The notes under the pieces: model-generated
Seen by the model: the letters and a program-made list of their open reading frames with translations, nothing else
Told to the model about the DNA's origin: nothing
The model's database searches: none
Translations under genes and position numbers: made by a program
Shown: piece after piece, positions 1 to 13,400 of the stretch
How positions within the stretch are numbered: position 1 is the first letter of the stretch
Layout: every line of letters begins with the position of its first letter
Source of the DNA: Amoebophrya sp. A120
Lineage: Eukaryota > Sar > Dinophyceae > Syndiniales > Amoebophryaceae
Direction of reading: 5' to 3'
NCBI GenBank assembly: GCA_905178155.1
Contig: CAJINV010000001.1
Coordinates: 6,047,860-6,111,859, forward strand
DNA: 64,000 nt

Positions 1-1503
1 TGTGTCCGTGCTTGTTTCCCTCGGTGGCGGAGGATGCAGCACCCGAATCTTGTTTGTCATCCTCTCCGCCAACTAGCGCCGCGAGATCTACTTCCGTGGC
101 CGCAGCCGCAACCAAAACAGACGGAGCCTCGCCTAACTCCCAAGGCGGGGATGCTGGGGATGCTTCTGCGGCAGCGGGTGCGAAGAATGGTGAAGAGGAG
201 CAGCACGACGAGAATGAGCACGCCGTTGTTACCGTAAAACGGAACGCCACCGGCCTGGAGTCGTCCGGAGCGTCCTCGGCAGAGAGCGTAAGTTCTGGGG
301 ACACCGACGACGGGCACATCGGGGGGCCGTCCCCGAAGAAAAAGAAGCAGAAACAAAAGCTGAAGGCGAAGCCAGGCAAATCCAAATCGAAGTCCACCAA
401 GGTGGGAAGCAGCGAGACGAGCGGCTTTCTCAACCTTGGTAGCGCAGGGACGTCGGATCCCTCGAAGGTGTCAGCGGTGACCGACTCCGCCCAGAGCTCC
501 GGCTCTTCATTGGATATCCCACTTGAAATTTATTTCACTTTCGTCTCCGAATAGATTTTGGTGTACAAAATGAGTCAATGCTCGTCAGAGTGAAGAAGTC
601 AGGACGTGGGGCTTTGCATCTTTGACCTGTGGAGGTCCTACTCGTTTTGCATGATATCAACTTGAGTTGTTCATTGTTGAGATACATAGCTGGAAGTCAG
701 GGTGATTTTTTGAAGTGGGATGTCGGAAGACTCGTCCGGCAGTGGTGACAACGAGACAGGCAAAGGAGAGAAACGCCACGGGAAAAAGCACCCAAAGAAA
801 AAGAAACCGACTGGAGCAGCCCCGGTCGCCGCGCTTCCCCCCGGGCTGCTTGGCGAAGCGGAGGCCGCGCTGCAGGCGATCGGCTTCACTCGGCGGCAGG
901 CTCATGCGCTCGGGCAGCAGATTGCTGACACCGCCGAGGGCGAGTTGAAATCCGAGGCAATGCGCCTGAACGACGAAGAACGGTTATCAAATGAAACGAC
1001 GTAAATCCTCGAAAGAGGACGAAACCGCGTGCAGCACGCGATGCGACCAGCTTGTTTCTACTTTAGTTTTTGCATTTCGTTTTCGACAACGTCTCCTTCT
1101 CCTTCTCGCCTAGCCAACACTAAATGCTAAAGTGCCTATGATTGATTCTGATGCTGTGATGTTGAAAAAGCGGGGTGAACATCAAATCGCTGGCTACAAG
1201 TCGAAGCCTGGCGTGCTGCAGCGCAGTATTTTTTCCAACGCATACCGGCAAATCGCGGAAAAGGGACTCGGCGGGGCCACAATCCTCGATTTGCAAGATC
1301 TGGTGGCCGAATTGGTACACCAAAAGCCGGAATTCTTTCACGAGTACACCGATGGAGACGATGCGGTGAACGCAGACACACAGGCTGCACTCGACCGGGG
1401 AGAGCCGGTTTCCATTCTCGCCCACAAGGTAAAGAAAGCCAAGCACCCCAAAGCCGGCGCAAAACACAAGCCAAAGGCAAAAGCCGCAAAAAAGCACCAT
1501 TAA
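1..1503 (+). CDS. C-terminal part of alpha2-delta-like VWA receptor paralogue 1 (5' end outside window)
   Basis: Only the cytosolic C-terminus is present; the frame is open at the left edge. Exons are 3-514, 728-983 and 1249-1503. The first exon is Ser/Lys-rich linker. The second starts the conserved C-terminal domain (LPPGLLGEAEAALQAIGF...). The third carries its core, QIAEKGLGGATILDLQDL, followed by VAELVHQKPEFF and a basic tail ending KAKAAKKHH. The domain aligns residue by residue with the ends of the three genes downstream, which identifies this as the first surviving member of the tandem array. Joining the exons with element plus 5 bp removed keeps frame at the first junction and gives NDEER-QIAEKG at the second, matching TDEERRIACKG of paralogue 4. 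Function is unknown; the location is inferred to be cytosolic from the complete paralogues. Confidence 0.8.
515..727 (+). mobile_element. Introner-type intron in paralogue 1
   Basis: The ends pair as inverted repeats: TATCCCACTTGAAAT at the left, and TTTTGAAGTGGGATG at the right. The bases before the element (TTGGA) nearly match those after it (TCGGA), as expected for a 5-bp target duplication. Removing element plus 5 bp gives an in-frame SLEDSSGSG junction. No GT/AG pair fits. Confidence 0.7.
984..1248 (+). mobile_element. Intron (probable old introner) in paralogue 1
   Basis: It interrupts the conserved LNDEER|QIAEKGLGG segment, which is continuous in paralogues 2, 3 and 4. The ends read CGG|TTATC...CATACCGG, with CGG repeated on both sides. 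Terminal pairing is weak, so the element is probably decayed. The splice position can slide within the repeated CGG. Confidence 0.6.
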
Positions 1504-2865
1504 CGACAACTTACTTCCAATGTGGAAAGTTTTTTTATCTGGTTTCTTGCACTTCCAGCACCAAATGCAAAAGCAAATCCGATCTGAAAGGGATGCATTT
1601 ATGGTTACAGCAGATTTTTTGAACATAATTATAATTAACATCTACGTCAGCCACAGCGAAGTCGTTGAGTTTTATCTTCGCTGTTGCTCGCCAGTTTTTT
1701 AGAAAATTTTAAGTTTTACCCATTCTCTCACGTTCCCAAGATGTAGGTCTCATTCTCTTGATGAATTGCAACAACTTTTCTCGCGTCACGAGACGTAGCA
1801 GTAAATTTTTAACTTACTTGTTGCAGAAAACAGTCGTTCCCCGACCCATTCCTACAGGCAAAGTGCCAGTTTCTTTCGTTCCCCTTTCATTCTCTTTCTG
1901 ATTCACGAAGCCCCGGAGTTGAATGACCTGCAGAAGCCAATCTTCAGGGTAAGTATCGATCCTAGAAATCTCGTACTTGATATGACGCCGAATTCGAGCC
2001 ATTGAACTGCGTGTTCTCCAACGTGAGTCTGGAACTAGCATATCTTAGAATGCGTCCCAATTGTAGAAGCTGTGGAGCGTAGAAGATTCAATAGATCCGC
2101 CTACGATTGGTGCATTCTTTCATTGAAAGCATGGAGCATATTGTTTCTTCTTCCCTTTAGAAGTACCTTGAAAAGTGGCATCGTCGTGGAAAAACGTGAG
2201 TTACTTTTTTTAAGCTGCAGTAATATAGCTGACGCAAACGTCTACGTCCGTTCGGCTATCATTGCTTCTGCCACGAATGCCGTTGTCGTTCTGTATCGTG
2301 AACAAATTCTTACTTTTTGATCGTTCGTCCAGTTCTCTTTTCGTCCCACGACACTCTCGTCATCGCTTTTCATCGTCCGGTATTTGTATAAACGTACATT
2401 GAATCCGCCTGACTCCTTGCTTCAGACGTTGATGCGAATGTCGTTGGAGTGGCTGCAGCCACTCGCGACACTTCTCAATTGCTGTTGCAAGATAAGGTAT
2501 CTTCATTTACTTGCTTCTGCGTGCTCAGCAGGCGATGGACGGCCCCCCTCACTTTTGAAAGTAGTTGCATGTTCATTTTACATTATTACCATTGCATTTG
2601 GAAGCAATAGAGATGTCCTCGATGCGTCGGTATTGAGAACGAGCACACGCACAGTCCCTTGTGATTCACACTTACGTGATGTTGACCGAAGCGTGTTGAC
2701 ATAATTTTCCTATACGAATTAATGGGAGTTGTAAAGAAGTAGAGGCCTTGACGCGGACGCGCACGATGATAAGCGAAAGCGAATGCCTAAGCCTGGCGCT
2801 TTCATCATCCCACGACCTGTATTCAGCTGATTGTCTAGGTCTTTTGTCTTAAATGATTTTTCGAA
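1504..2865. other. Intergenic, 1.36 kb
   Basis: This should hold the 3' UTR of paralogue 1 and the 5' region of paralogue 2. It contains only short ORFs without resemblance to neighbours. I see no RNA gene, repeat or mobile element. Confidence 0.6.
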
Positions 2866-5800
2866 GTGATGAAGGATAAGGTCAAGGTTCTGAAGGTGGT
2901 GGCGAAAAGCGATCATCGCGTGCCGCCAGTTGCGCTTGTGCCATCGTCCGGTCCTATTCGACGTCGATGTGCCGCGAGTTCCATGCTGCGTGCTGTTCTC
3001 GAAAAGCTAACCGCAGTTTATTTCGTTTCCGGATGGTTGCTATTGCGGCTGGATGTCGATATCGACCAGGGCGGCGTTTTTGTTTCAGCCTTCACGTTCA
3101 AGCTGAGATCAACCAAAGCTCCGAACGTTGGGCGATCGAGAGGACAACCTCATCTGAAGAACACGGGTAGGAGGCTGAGAAAAGATACTAACGACGACCC
3201 AAAGGTTACGCCAGTAGCACTTTTCCAAAAGGTGCGTGAAGAGAAGAGTGCTAAGGCAAGCAGTGCGTCTTTCGCGGAAGAGCGCGTGGGCCACCAGGAA
3301 AATGCAGGCGCGGAACTGAATTTTCGGAATAAACAGAACCGCGCGGGGCAGCGGCAGGGTCGTTTCGAGCATGATAAGCGCAGCGAAAGCGGCAGTGGAA
3401 CTACCCTGGGCGCAAGCGCAGCCGTAGTGGTGGAGGCTGCTTCAGCAACCCGTACAACGGTTGGCGCGAGGGCACAGGCCTACTTCGACCTCGTGGAGAG
3501 CAAGGTGCGCCAGCTGCGCCTTAAGATCTACGAGGCTGCGGCGGCCTGCAAGGCGGACGCAAAACCCGAAAAATGCTGCGGCAGCTCCAGTCCTCGCGCT
3601 ACGTCGAGCTCGTCTTCGTCCTCGTTCGGAAGGATCGGGGAGTGCAGCGCGGAACAAGGCTGCTTCGCCATGGACACTACCGGGGGGAAAAGCGTGCGGG
3701 TCAGGTACGACGCCGTTGCGGTCACGGACGACCACGAAGATTGCTTATCACGAGCCATCGTCCACCTGTTCTTGGACGAGGCCAACAAGCCCGCGGAGGC
3801 GGATGTGGACGGGACGAAGCTGTTGCGCAACCCCATCACCGAGCAGAGCAGCAAAAGCGACGTCACCGCGGACCTGGGGTTCGCCACGGTGGCTCTCGAA
3901 AAACCAGGAGACGGAGCAAACCGTTTTGTGGCGCGCTGGCCTGTCAGCAATCACACGGTACGCACCGACCACGCCGCACCATGGTACGTGAAGACCCTGA
4001 CGGGTGTATCCTGTGTAGAACCGTCCCCGGCCCATTCTAGCTTTCTATGTTGTCTTTGTGATGCGCCGTCGCACAACCACGTCTTCGATTTTCGCTCAGC
4101 TCTAGCAAGTACATGTGTGATGTTGTGCTGCCAGGCATTTGCATTTTCTATTGCTAATCATGCGCGAGTGCGATGATAGCGATACATATCCGCTACTGCA
4201 ACTTTCTTATCTATTTATTAGGATGAGAGAGATGAGACTGAGAGGCTAGTAATCTCGACCACAAACACAATGCTGGTGGCTCGCGCTTATCATGCACAGA
4301 CCTCCATCACCGCAAGATTTTCACTTAGAATCACCGATCCCGGGTTGGGACGAGGCTTTTACACGGGATACAATGGAGTGTCGAAGAACGTGGTGATTGT
4401 TGTGGACCGGAGTTGGTCCATGGACATGACTAAATCGTGGGAGGACGCGCGAGGTGCCGCCCTGGCCGTGCTCGAGTCCCTCGCCACCACCGATAAGTTC
4501 TTTCTGATGACCTACCAGCACCCTGTGCAGTTCGCGGCCTTCGAGTTCGTGCACGCCACTGCGGCGCACGTGGCCGCCGCGAAAGCGTGGCTGGACCTCC
4601 AGTTTCCGATCGGGGGCTCCACCAGTCGCCCGGATGCGGAGTTTGCGATCGGGGCTGCGATCACGGTCGGCACGCTCGGCGTCGTCCCCGAGGCGTGGCG
4701 CACGAAAATAAGCGGGACGGTGAACAATTACGACAGCGACGATCGTCGGTTGCCACCGGATCCCGCGTCAGACGCATCATGCCCCCTGGCGGCCGCAACA
4801 CGCTGCGAAAAGACGATGGTGTTGTTTATCTCAGACGAGAACTTCAACCAGGACAAGTTTGACCACAAACACGGGACCTGGTTAAGGAACCTCCTCGAGG
4901 CCACGGAGAAACTCGAAGCAGATGAGGCTCCTCTTGAGAACGACATCGACCCTGCTGTTTACCTTAACGTATACCGGCTCGATTCGAGTCATGATAAGGA
5001 GGCGCCGCCGCCGACCGTGGACGGTCCCTACAAGACCATCGCCGGCCAGTTCGATGGTGAGGCGGAGGTCACTCGCTGGCAGGAGGGGGCGCTTGCGGAT
5101 CGAGTGATCCGTTACTGGCAGAAACTTGTCAACAGCAACGACGGCGATGACGTAACGTGGAGCGCACATGAAGACGAGGAGGGCTACCACCTCACGGCCT
5201 GCCTACCGCTTGCACTAGATTACTATGTTGCGGCAGCAGGTGGAGCCGCAGCTGACACAGTCCCCCCCGGCCTCGTTTGCCTCGACCCTCGAGCGGCACT
5301 TCCTATCAGCCTGGCGCAGCTGGAGTGCCACACAGATGGCTTTCATGAGGAGCTTGCGAACCGGCTGAACGCCCGGGGCTGCACTGCGGAAGCCTTGAGG
5401 CAGCAAAGGGCCCGACGGGGAGCGTACTGTAACACATTGATAACGGCCCTGCAAAAAGACCAGGAGCTCGAGACGGAGGTGTTCGACTTTCTCGAAACTC
5501 TGCACGACGTAAATTTCACAAGCTCCACGCTCTCCGGGGCGATGGAGAAGGCGCTGACCTTGGTGCCCTGTATAGGTTGTGACCTCGGTAAACCCATTTC
5601 CCGAGAGGACAAGACCGATCCCAGCGTGAGATATTTTGCACACACTTATCCCAATGGTACAGAGGTGGACTATCTTCCCTCTTGCCCATCAAAACAAGAT
5701 CAAGCGGCCGCGGGGGATTGCTCAGACTACGAGAAGCAGTGGCGACAAACGTATCCCCATCACGCCCTGTATCATTCCGAGGACGATGACGGGAACGGGG

Positions 5801-8800
5801 GTGCTCTTCCTACTGTGCAAGAACGGGCCAACATCTGCAACTCCACGATCATACCACCTGCAGTCCTGTTGACGCAATTGGGCGGGGGAGGTGTGGCGGA
5901 CGAGGAAGTGCAAGCACTTGCCAAGAAGATGGACGTCCTCGGCTGGGTTTCCGGCGAAACGAGTGAAGAGCAGGAGACGACCTCTGAGGCTGACGAGGCT
6001 AGCGATGCCTGCCGTGTGTGTCTTCTGTTCGTCGTGATTTTTGCGCTGCTCATCATTGTTGTGCTACTGTTGTTCTGCTGTTACAGAACAGCAGGAGCAC
6101 CACAGCGGGGAGGTGGCGCGCTTGTAGTGGATGAGAACATCTTTGCGTACACCCCCGCAATTGCGGCAGAGCGGCTCGACCCAGGCCGCGTGCAGCGTGC
6201 CCTGGTGGCCGCCGGGTTTAGTGCTGCCTTCGCGGCAACACTGGCCAAACAGGTGGCTAGCCCCGCGGCGGATCGCGCAAGCCTCAAGTGGCCCTTGCCG
6301 GGTTCTCCGGACTTTCGGGCACTGGAACGTCTCGGCCTCGACTTCAGCGCCCCGGAAACGCACGCACTCGGTGTTATTCGCGGCATCCTGCGAAAAGGCC
6401 TGGCTGTAATAAAGCGCAGGGAAGGTGGCGGGCGGAATCTGCGGGGGGAACCGGTGCTGGGGACGAAGGAACTGTCCCTCTATAACGCAGAGTTCCAAGC
6501 AGCGGAAAGCGCATTCCTGGACCTCGGCCTGTCTCCCGTGGGGGCTCGAAAAGCTGCAAGGCAGGTCGCTGGACCTGTACTGGACGCGGAGGCGCTGAAT
6601 CTGACGGGCCTGAACGAGCTCGACGTGCAACGCTTGGAGGGGGAGCTTGGTTTGGAGACAGGCACCGACCGGGCCCGTACGGATGTCCCGATCGAGGTCG
6701 GCCGGGTGCGAAAAGCCTTGCGCCGTCTGTTCGGCGTGGATCGCGGGGACCCGAGCAGGGCGACTGATTCCGACCTGCGGGCCTCCCCGCTGTTGTTTGC
6801 GACGGCCGACGAAGACTTTGAACTAGCGGAAAGCTTGCTCCGGACCGCGGGCGCGAGCGCTGCGTGCGCGAGGAAGCTCGCGGGAGACGCCGCAGGACCG
6901 GATCTGGACGCGACACCCCTGGAAACACAAACGCTGCGGGCGCTGGACATCGCGGTGCTTCGGCGTGAGCTCGGTCTTCATGCCACGGTCGATCGGGCGC
7001 CGGAGGCGATGAAGCTCGGGCTTGACGCCACGGTCGATCGGGCGGAGCTTGACCTCGGCGCGCTCCGGGAGGCCCTCCGGACGAGGGCGGTGCTCGCAAA
7101 GCGCAAGGGCGGCAAGCGCAAGCTGAAAGAAGAGCTGCTGTTCACGACTTCTCAGCAAGATTGTCGGCTCGCTGAAGCAGCGCTCGTTGCCGCCGGTATG
7201 ACCAGTAGCGGGGCGAGGAAGATTGCGCAGGACGCCGCCGCGCCCGACCTTGCGACGGAACGGCATCTCAGTGCCATCCTCAGTGACGACGATATGCGAA
7301 TTCTGTTGCAGTTTTTGGAGTTGGATGAGGTTGCAGAAGCCGGCGGCGTGCTGACCGCGAGCGTTCTCCGCGGGGCCGTTCGAAAAGCAGTGGGCAGACA
7401 TCGTGGGTCGGGCGGGGCAGCAGGTTCGCCCCCGCTGCTAACCACGTTCAATCTGAGCTACCAGACCATTGAAAACGCGTTTCTGAGCGCCGGTTTGACC
7501 CCGGGGTTCGCGCGGCGCTTGGCACAGCAGACGGCGGCGGCATCAGTCGGGGGTAACGAGGCGCTGGTTACCCCCAAGACTGAAGCGGACTGGCGAACGC
7601 TGGCGCTTTTGGGATTGGATTTTTCGCAGCCCGAGTGCGTCGGCCGGGTGCGCGAGTTCCTGCAAGTCATGGCGGCTGCCACGATCTCGGCTCGGTGCAA
7701 GGACGTCGTCGAGATGAGGGTCCTTTCTCTCGACGAATCCCAGCATCGGCTGCAGGCAGCAGGCTTTTCCGAAAAGATGGCCGGCTACGTTGCTGCCGTC
7801 ATTGTCCGCAAGGCGCAGCAGCAGGGGGGCGCGCGTCCAGGGGGCGCAGTAGAGTTCTTGTCAGGCGCGGAACGACGGGAGTTGGAGCTCTGCGCAGAGT
7901 CCGTTGAAGACCGCGAACTCTTTGGCATCGTGGGTCGAGCCGGTCTCCTGCCTGGCTTCGTTTACGCGGGTTCCCGATTCCCACCGCAACCGGACGGAAA
8001 AACCGACGAGTGGTTCGCTGCGGACGACGAGATTGTGATTGATCTTCAGGCGTTTGCTCTTGGCGCGGAGCTAGGCGGAGCGGAAGTCGCGCATTCGGTG
8101 CAAGGCTTTGAAGCACGCAGAGTGGGGGCGGAACGCTCTCCTGGAAACCAAGCGATTGCGTTGATGCCGCCCCGAAAAGACGCGTACCCGGATCTGCGGC
8201 TGGGGACGCTGTCCTCGCAGCGGATGAGGAGCGGGGCGCCCCCATCGGCGGTGTCCGATATGATGCATCTTGATGACGAGCAGCAGACACCGACCGGCAC
8301 CTGCGGTGCCTGTGTATCGTGGTGGCAAGCTCTTGTGGCATCGTGTTGCGGTAGAAGCGGCCGGATATTGCAAAAAGGACAGTGGCCACCTCCGGAGGCG
8401 AATTTCGAGGAAGGCGATGATCGTGAGGACGCCGGAAAGACTCCCGATGGGGCCATCTCGGAGGACACTCAGGGAGAACCAGGCGGCGCTGCAAGCGGAA
8501 CAGATGCAGTGGCAGAAAGCGCCAAAAAAGGAAGCAAGAAATCTTTGGGTGCCGCGAAAAAGGGAACAAAGAAAAAGTCGAAGGCCAAGATAAAGTCGCA
8601 AACCGCAAATGAAATAAATGTTGCGTTTTCATCGTCGGTGGTGGTGCCGGCGCAAATTCCTCAGATCTCCTCTGGAATGTTTCCGGCGTCAGAGCGTCCT
8701 CCAGGAGAGGGCCTACTAAACGGTGATGAAAGGGCTACGCCAGCAGACGTCGATGGTGCGGTCTTGTCCTCGGCGCCCGGCAGTGTGTCCTCGGCGCCCG

Positions 8801-9438
8801 GCAGTGGGTCCTCAGGTTCCAGCCGAGCTTCGGGAAGAACAGGCGGGAAAAAAGTCGGGAAGACTTCGAAGTACCGGCTCGGGAATAAGGGAACCAAGAA
8901 TAAGTTGAAGGCGGTCGGCGCGCTCAGCCGTGGGAGATCGCCGCCGGCGGAGCCAGTGGACCCTACTAGCAGTGCACCTGCTTCATCCACAATCACCAGC
9001 ACCGCCCACGCGCCGGCCCCGCCGCTACCGCCCGGGCTGATAGGCCAGGCGATTGCGGCGCTACAGGACGTCGGGTTCGACCCCCAGCAAGCCGTGCTCC
9101 TGTCGCGAAAGATCGCGGCGGTCGATGCCGCAGAGCTGAACGAGAGGGCGCTGACCGACGGCGAGCGGGCGGTCGCGCAAAAGGGCCTTGGAGGCGTGAA
9201 CATACCTGATCTGGACGAGCTCGTGGAGCAGCTGGTCGCGCAAAAGGCAGTCTTCTTCGCGGAGGCCCTGTCTCCGGAGTCGCAGGCGGAGGCCGGGGCC
9301 GCGCGGGACCGCGGGGAGCCTATGTCCCTTCTCGCGGACCGGTGCGCGGACCCCGTCCGGGGAGCGGCGAAAAGAAAGTGGAAGCTTCTGGCAAACGCAA
9401 ATAAACCCAAACCCAAGAAGAACGCGGCTGCTGGATGA
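2866..9438 (+). CDS. Alpha2-delta-like VWA/Cache receptor with cytosolic AGLS repeats, paralogue 2
   Basis: Two exons (2866-4006, 4376-9438) encode about 2,067 residues; a start at the second Met (2983) would put a hydrophobic stretch (AVYFVSGWLLLRL) near the N-terminus as signal or anchor. Order of parts: Ser/Lys-rich spacer; a VWA_N-like region ending APWYVKTLTGG; VWA domain with MIDAS motif DRSWS at about residue 390; a Cache-like strand set (VTWSAHEDEEGYHLTACLP, then GLVCLDPRAALPI) as in calcium-channel alpha2-delta subunits; short acidic stalk; TM helix (about residues 925-950); and seven copies of a roughly 26-residue helical motif such as ALVAAGFSAAFAATLAKQV. A Lys/Ser linker and the conserved C-terminal domain (QKGLGGVNIPDLDELVEQL) follow. 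The layout suggests a surface sensor or adhesin with a large cytosolic scaffold. Ligand and signalling partner are unknown. Confidence 0.85.
4007..4375 (+). mobile_element. Introner-type intron between VWA_N and VWA of paralogue 2
   Basis: Left end TATCCTGTGTAGAACCGTCC pairs with right end ...GGACGAGGCTTTTACACGGGATA. Removing element plus 5 bp gives LTGGVSKNVV, exactly parallel to RTGGVRKNVV in paralogue 3, which has no intron here. A canonical GT-AG alternative (4004-4378) is also in frame but gives LTVSKNVV, a poorer match. Confidence 0.75.
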
Positions 9439-10421
9439 CTGCGAGAGTTGTTTTTTATTTTTTTTCGCACCACTTAGTCTTAGATACACATAAGCACATT
9501 AGTGTTTTTCTCTGCCACCTTGACCTTCAATCACCACGACAAGGTAGATTCAGCTGGGTCGCTCGTAAATCCTTACTTTTTGGCAATAGGGTGAGGAGAG
9601 AGCTGGTGCAAGATATCGCTTTCCAGATGGCAAACAAGTTTCTGCACCCACAGCATTCGTTTTAAAGGCGAAGGTTTTGCGTTGCGGGCTTTTTCAATCG
9701 GAATTTCGTGCTGTTTGCATCGTGTTGTTCCTACTCGCAGCGCTTGCCGATTTGGACTTGGCTTTCGTTTTGTAGCACTTCTTCGACAATTTTCTCGTAA
9801 GAACAATAAGCAAACACTCGCGTTGATATTTGTAGCTCTGTGTTTTTCGCGTCTGTTTCTGACTTTGTCGTAAATTCGTGCGTGCAAAAGAAAATAATGA
9901 GTAAAAGATTCGTGATCGTGCTCAAGGCGTTGTTAATTTTCTCGTCCGCTGTTTCACTTCAGGAAACAATTCCGGGGGTGTAAAAACTTGAACTTCTACT
10001 GCTTGTCGTCCATCCGTTTGTTTGAAGATCGTCCTCTTGTTGGAGCGAGCTGTGTCGACACAAAAAATTGATGGATAATTATGAGGTGACACGAAAGCTA
10101 TGAATCAATTTCAATGGATGCCGAAATCGCAATTTTTTCTGCCAATCTGTACACACAGGAAGTGAAAAATCAATCAGAACTACTAGTGTTGATGCCCGCG
10201 GCACCGCGGATATATTCTCGTTTAAATCTTTCTATCTATGTGTATGTGCTCAACTCGTTTTCCCCGACCAACGTCACCCGCCGAAGTTTGAGTGCTATGT
10301 ACGATCGTAGTTTCTACTAAGTGATTTGTTCGTTGCGTAGTTTTTTGCGATAATAGGTGCAGCAAGGACTGGCATCTATTTAGGTATTGGTTTTACCCAC
10401 TTCACACCTACTTGCAGGAGG
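9439..10421. other. Intergenic, 1.0 kb
   Basis: AT-richer spacer between paralogues 2 and 3. Only short unrelated ORFs are present. I see no identifiable element apart from a possible trans-splice acceptor at its right end. Confidence 0.6.
10395..10417 (+). promoter_or_regulatory. Candidate spliced-leader trans-splice acceptor for paralogue 3
   Basis: A pyrimidine-rich run ends in CTTGCAG four bases before the GAGG-ATG start at 10422. Dinoflagellate mRNAs commonly receive a 22-nt leader at such an AG. The site is inferred from position only. Confidence 0.35.
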
Positions 10422-13400
10422 ATGCTGACCTCTACCGCTGGGCGCGCTATGCAGCACGTCGTTCGAATGCTTCTGGTGCCGGCGCCGGGGTCTTTGGTAC
10501 TACAAAGTTTTCTGCCAAGATTATCCTTGGGATACACCTTCCGTACCGGTTTGAAAAGAAGCTCCCGCCACGTTAAGACCCTTCCGGTGACGACGAAGAA
10601 AGCAAGTGCAAGACCGATTCTACCCAGGAGAGAAAGGACGCGGCGACAGCAAAAAAAGACGAAAGAAGAGTATAGCACGCACGAAAATTTCCTTCAAGCC
10701 AGCTCTTCCATCAAGCAGCAACGCCGTCTACAGTACGAAGAGCGTAAAATAAGAACAAAGCATGGCATAGTTGAGCGCAACCAAGACGGGAGCTCCGGCA
10801 TCACGTCTAACCCCAAAAGTGATAGCACCGAAAAGTACAGTGGGCAAAGTTACAGCACGGGTAAAGATTTGGTTCCTCCACTCGCTCCGACTGCAAGTTT
10901 ACTGCAAATGAGTTTCAAGAAGGACCAGGACCAGGAGCAATTGCAATACGCCGCACAGGATTATTTGGACAGGACGGAAGAAAATGTGCTGGCTTTGCGG
11001 AATGAAATACTGGACATCGCAACCACTTGCGCAGGCAACCCTCAATATTATGCTCCGCAAGAGGAAGCCTATGCTTCGTTGGGGGTCTGCGATGCGCATG
11101 CGACGGATGGTGGCTGTTTTGAGTTCAAGAATAGAGTCGTTGTGAATTACAACAAAGTAGGGATCCGAGACAACGCGGAGTGCTTGCAGCGCGGCATTGC
11201 GCGCCTTTTCCTAGATGAAGCCCACAAGGACTCGTCCGATGCGCTTCTGCGACAGCCGATCACACAGGACACGAAGGATTTGGCGAGCTCGGATCTTGGC
11301 TTTGCAACCGTGGTGCTCGAGCCCAGCAGTGGCACAACGCCTGCATCTTCGAGGGATACTAGTGTTGCGGTCGTGCGTTGGCCGCATTCGCACAGTGAAG
11401 AAATGAAGGTCAACCACGCCTACACGGCACCAGCGGACGCCGCGCACGAGGTCTTGCAGTCAAGAGTGGAAGATGGTAAGGAGGTCAAGTATCTGCAGAA
11501 CCCGCTGCGGAATCACGATTCGAGAAGTATCAACGCGCCCTGGTACGTGCGGACGCGAACCGGGGGCGTCAGAAAGAACGTCGTGTTGTCTTTGGACGTA
11601 TCGAAATCGATGGAGCTCAGTGATTCCTGGCCGATCGCGCTGGATGCCGTCAAAGCAGTGCTCGACTCCCTGGATATCAGAGACCGGTTTTTTGTCTCCA
11701 CGTTCGAACACACCGTGCAATTTTCCGCATTCGAGTTTGTGCACGCGACGCCAGCAAACGTCGCACGTGTCAAGCAGTTGCTAGAAAACAAGTATCCGTT
11801 TGGGGGCATAAACGTGCGTCCCGACTCGGAGTTCGCTATTGGCACGTCGATTGTGATCGGTACGCTGGGCGTGGTGCCAGGGGCATGGCGTGACAAGTTT
11901 CGGGATAGTAACGACGGCGCGGATCCTAGGAAGTGGAAATTTGCTGTTGCAGTTTTTGTTCCTGCTGTGCTTCATCCCCGCACAGAAGTGGTGGCCACCT
12001 CACGGCTAGTCAATTTCTCTTGCATGACGTTGAATTAGAATTGATGCTGAAGTTGGTGTATCATTGCACGAGACGAAAAATGATGTGCAATGTCACCCCC
12101 ACACCATGGAAGCAGCAATTGTACTATCTGCTTTATTGCATTTCCATCGTCGAAAAAAACAACAAGCGAATCAAGCGATGACAATCTGCATGCTGATCCC
12201 CATGATCTTCAGCATGGCGAAGAAGATTATAGAAAAAGGAATCACATAATCATTTGTTTCTCACACAACGGACATATATACGTCTACGTCCGGGTTAGAG
12301 GCTGGAGAACGAACCAGCAACGCAGTAAATTTCCATTGCATACAATCCCCTGCTGTGGGCTTACCACCGGACGGTCATTTAGCGGATAGGACGTGTCCAT
12401 CGAAGTCGTCCACTGTGTGTGAACAGACTGTCGTGTTAATCATGACCGATGAAGACTACAGCGATCAGTACGCGAGAGATGGCTCTGGCGAGCTGTTGAG
12501 CCACTGGGATGGCCTTGACCATTGGGACCAACATGGAACTGCGATTACGTGGCATGGCTACGATACGTGGATCAAAGATCTGCTACAAAGTACAGCGCGA
12601 ATAACAGGCTCACAGGGTCAGCAGGGAGGAGCTTCTCAGGAGCCGGCTGTGTACCTAGACATCTATAGGTTTTACCGCGAGGAAGAAGAGCCACCGATCG
12701 ATCTGAGCCAAAAAGTATACACAGACATCACTGCGCAGTTCGGTGGCGAGGTAAGGCTGGCGAAGCACAGCGACAACGAATTGCTACAGTCGATGGGAAC
12801 CTATTGGCGGAGACTGCGGGACGCTGGGGCTTCAGAAGAGAGCCCCAGCACTTCTATCATTTGGTCCGCCCATGAGGACGTGGAAGGGTACCACCTGAAT
12901 GCCTGTGTAGCGATCGACCTCCGCGGGACCAGTGATTTGCAAGGCGTTGTCTGTCTCGACCCGCGCGCTGCGTTATCGCTCAGCATGCAGCAGTTACGAT
13001 GTTTGGAAGGTTTTGACGTGGCTGTAACCGAAATGCTTGCGCGGACCGATGCCGGTACGTGCAGCATAAATTCGCAACAGGCGGTGCGGGAAGCATACTG
13101 CGAAAATTTAGAAGCGAGCCTGGCCGGCTCAGGGGGTTACAACGTTGTGGTGCCGTATCAACTGATATTGGGAGACAACTGGAGCTCATGGAATGAGCTG
13201 TCTGCTGCGACCGAAGAGGACTGTGCGGAGCCCTCCGCGTGTCCCGACCAAAAACGAGTGAAATTCACATCGAGCTGGCAGAGGCATCGCGGACAACTCT
13301 TAGACGCCATGAGCGCGGGAATCCTCACCGCCGGGCCTGCGAACTGTGCGACCGATACCGAGGGGGGCGGGGACGGGTCGTGCACCGCAGCTGCGCGATA

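Noticed and set aside
4004-4378. Canonical GT-AG intron for paralogue 2 in place of the introner cut
   Set aside because: It is in frame but gives LTVSKNVV, whereas the introner rule gives LTGGVSKNVV, matching paralogue 3.
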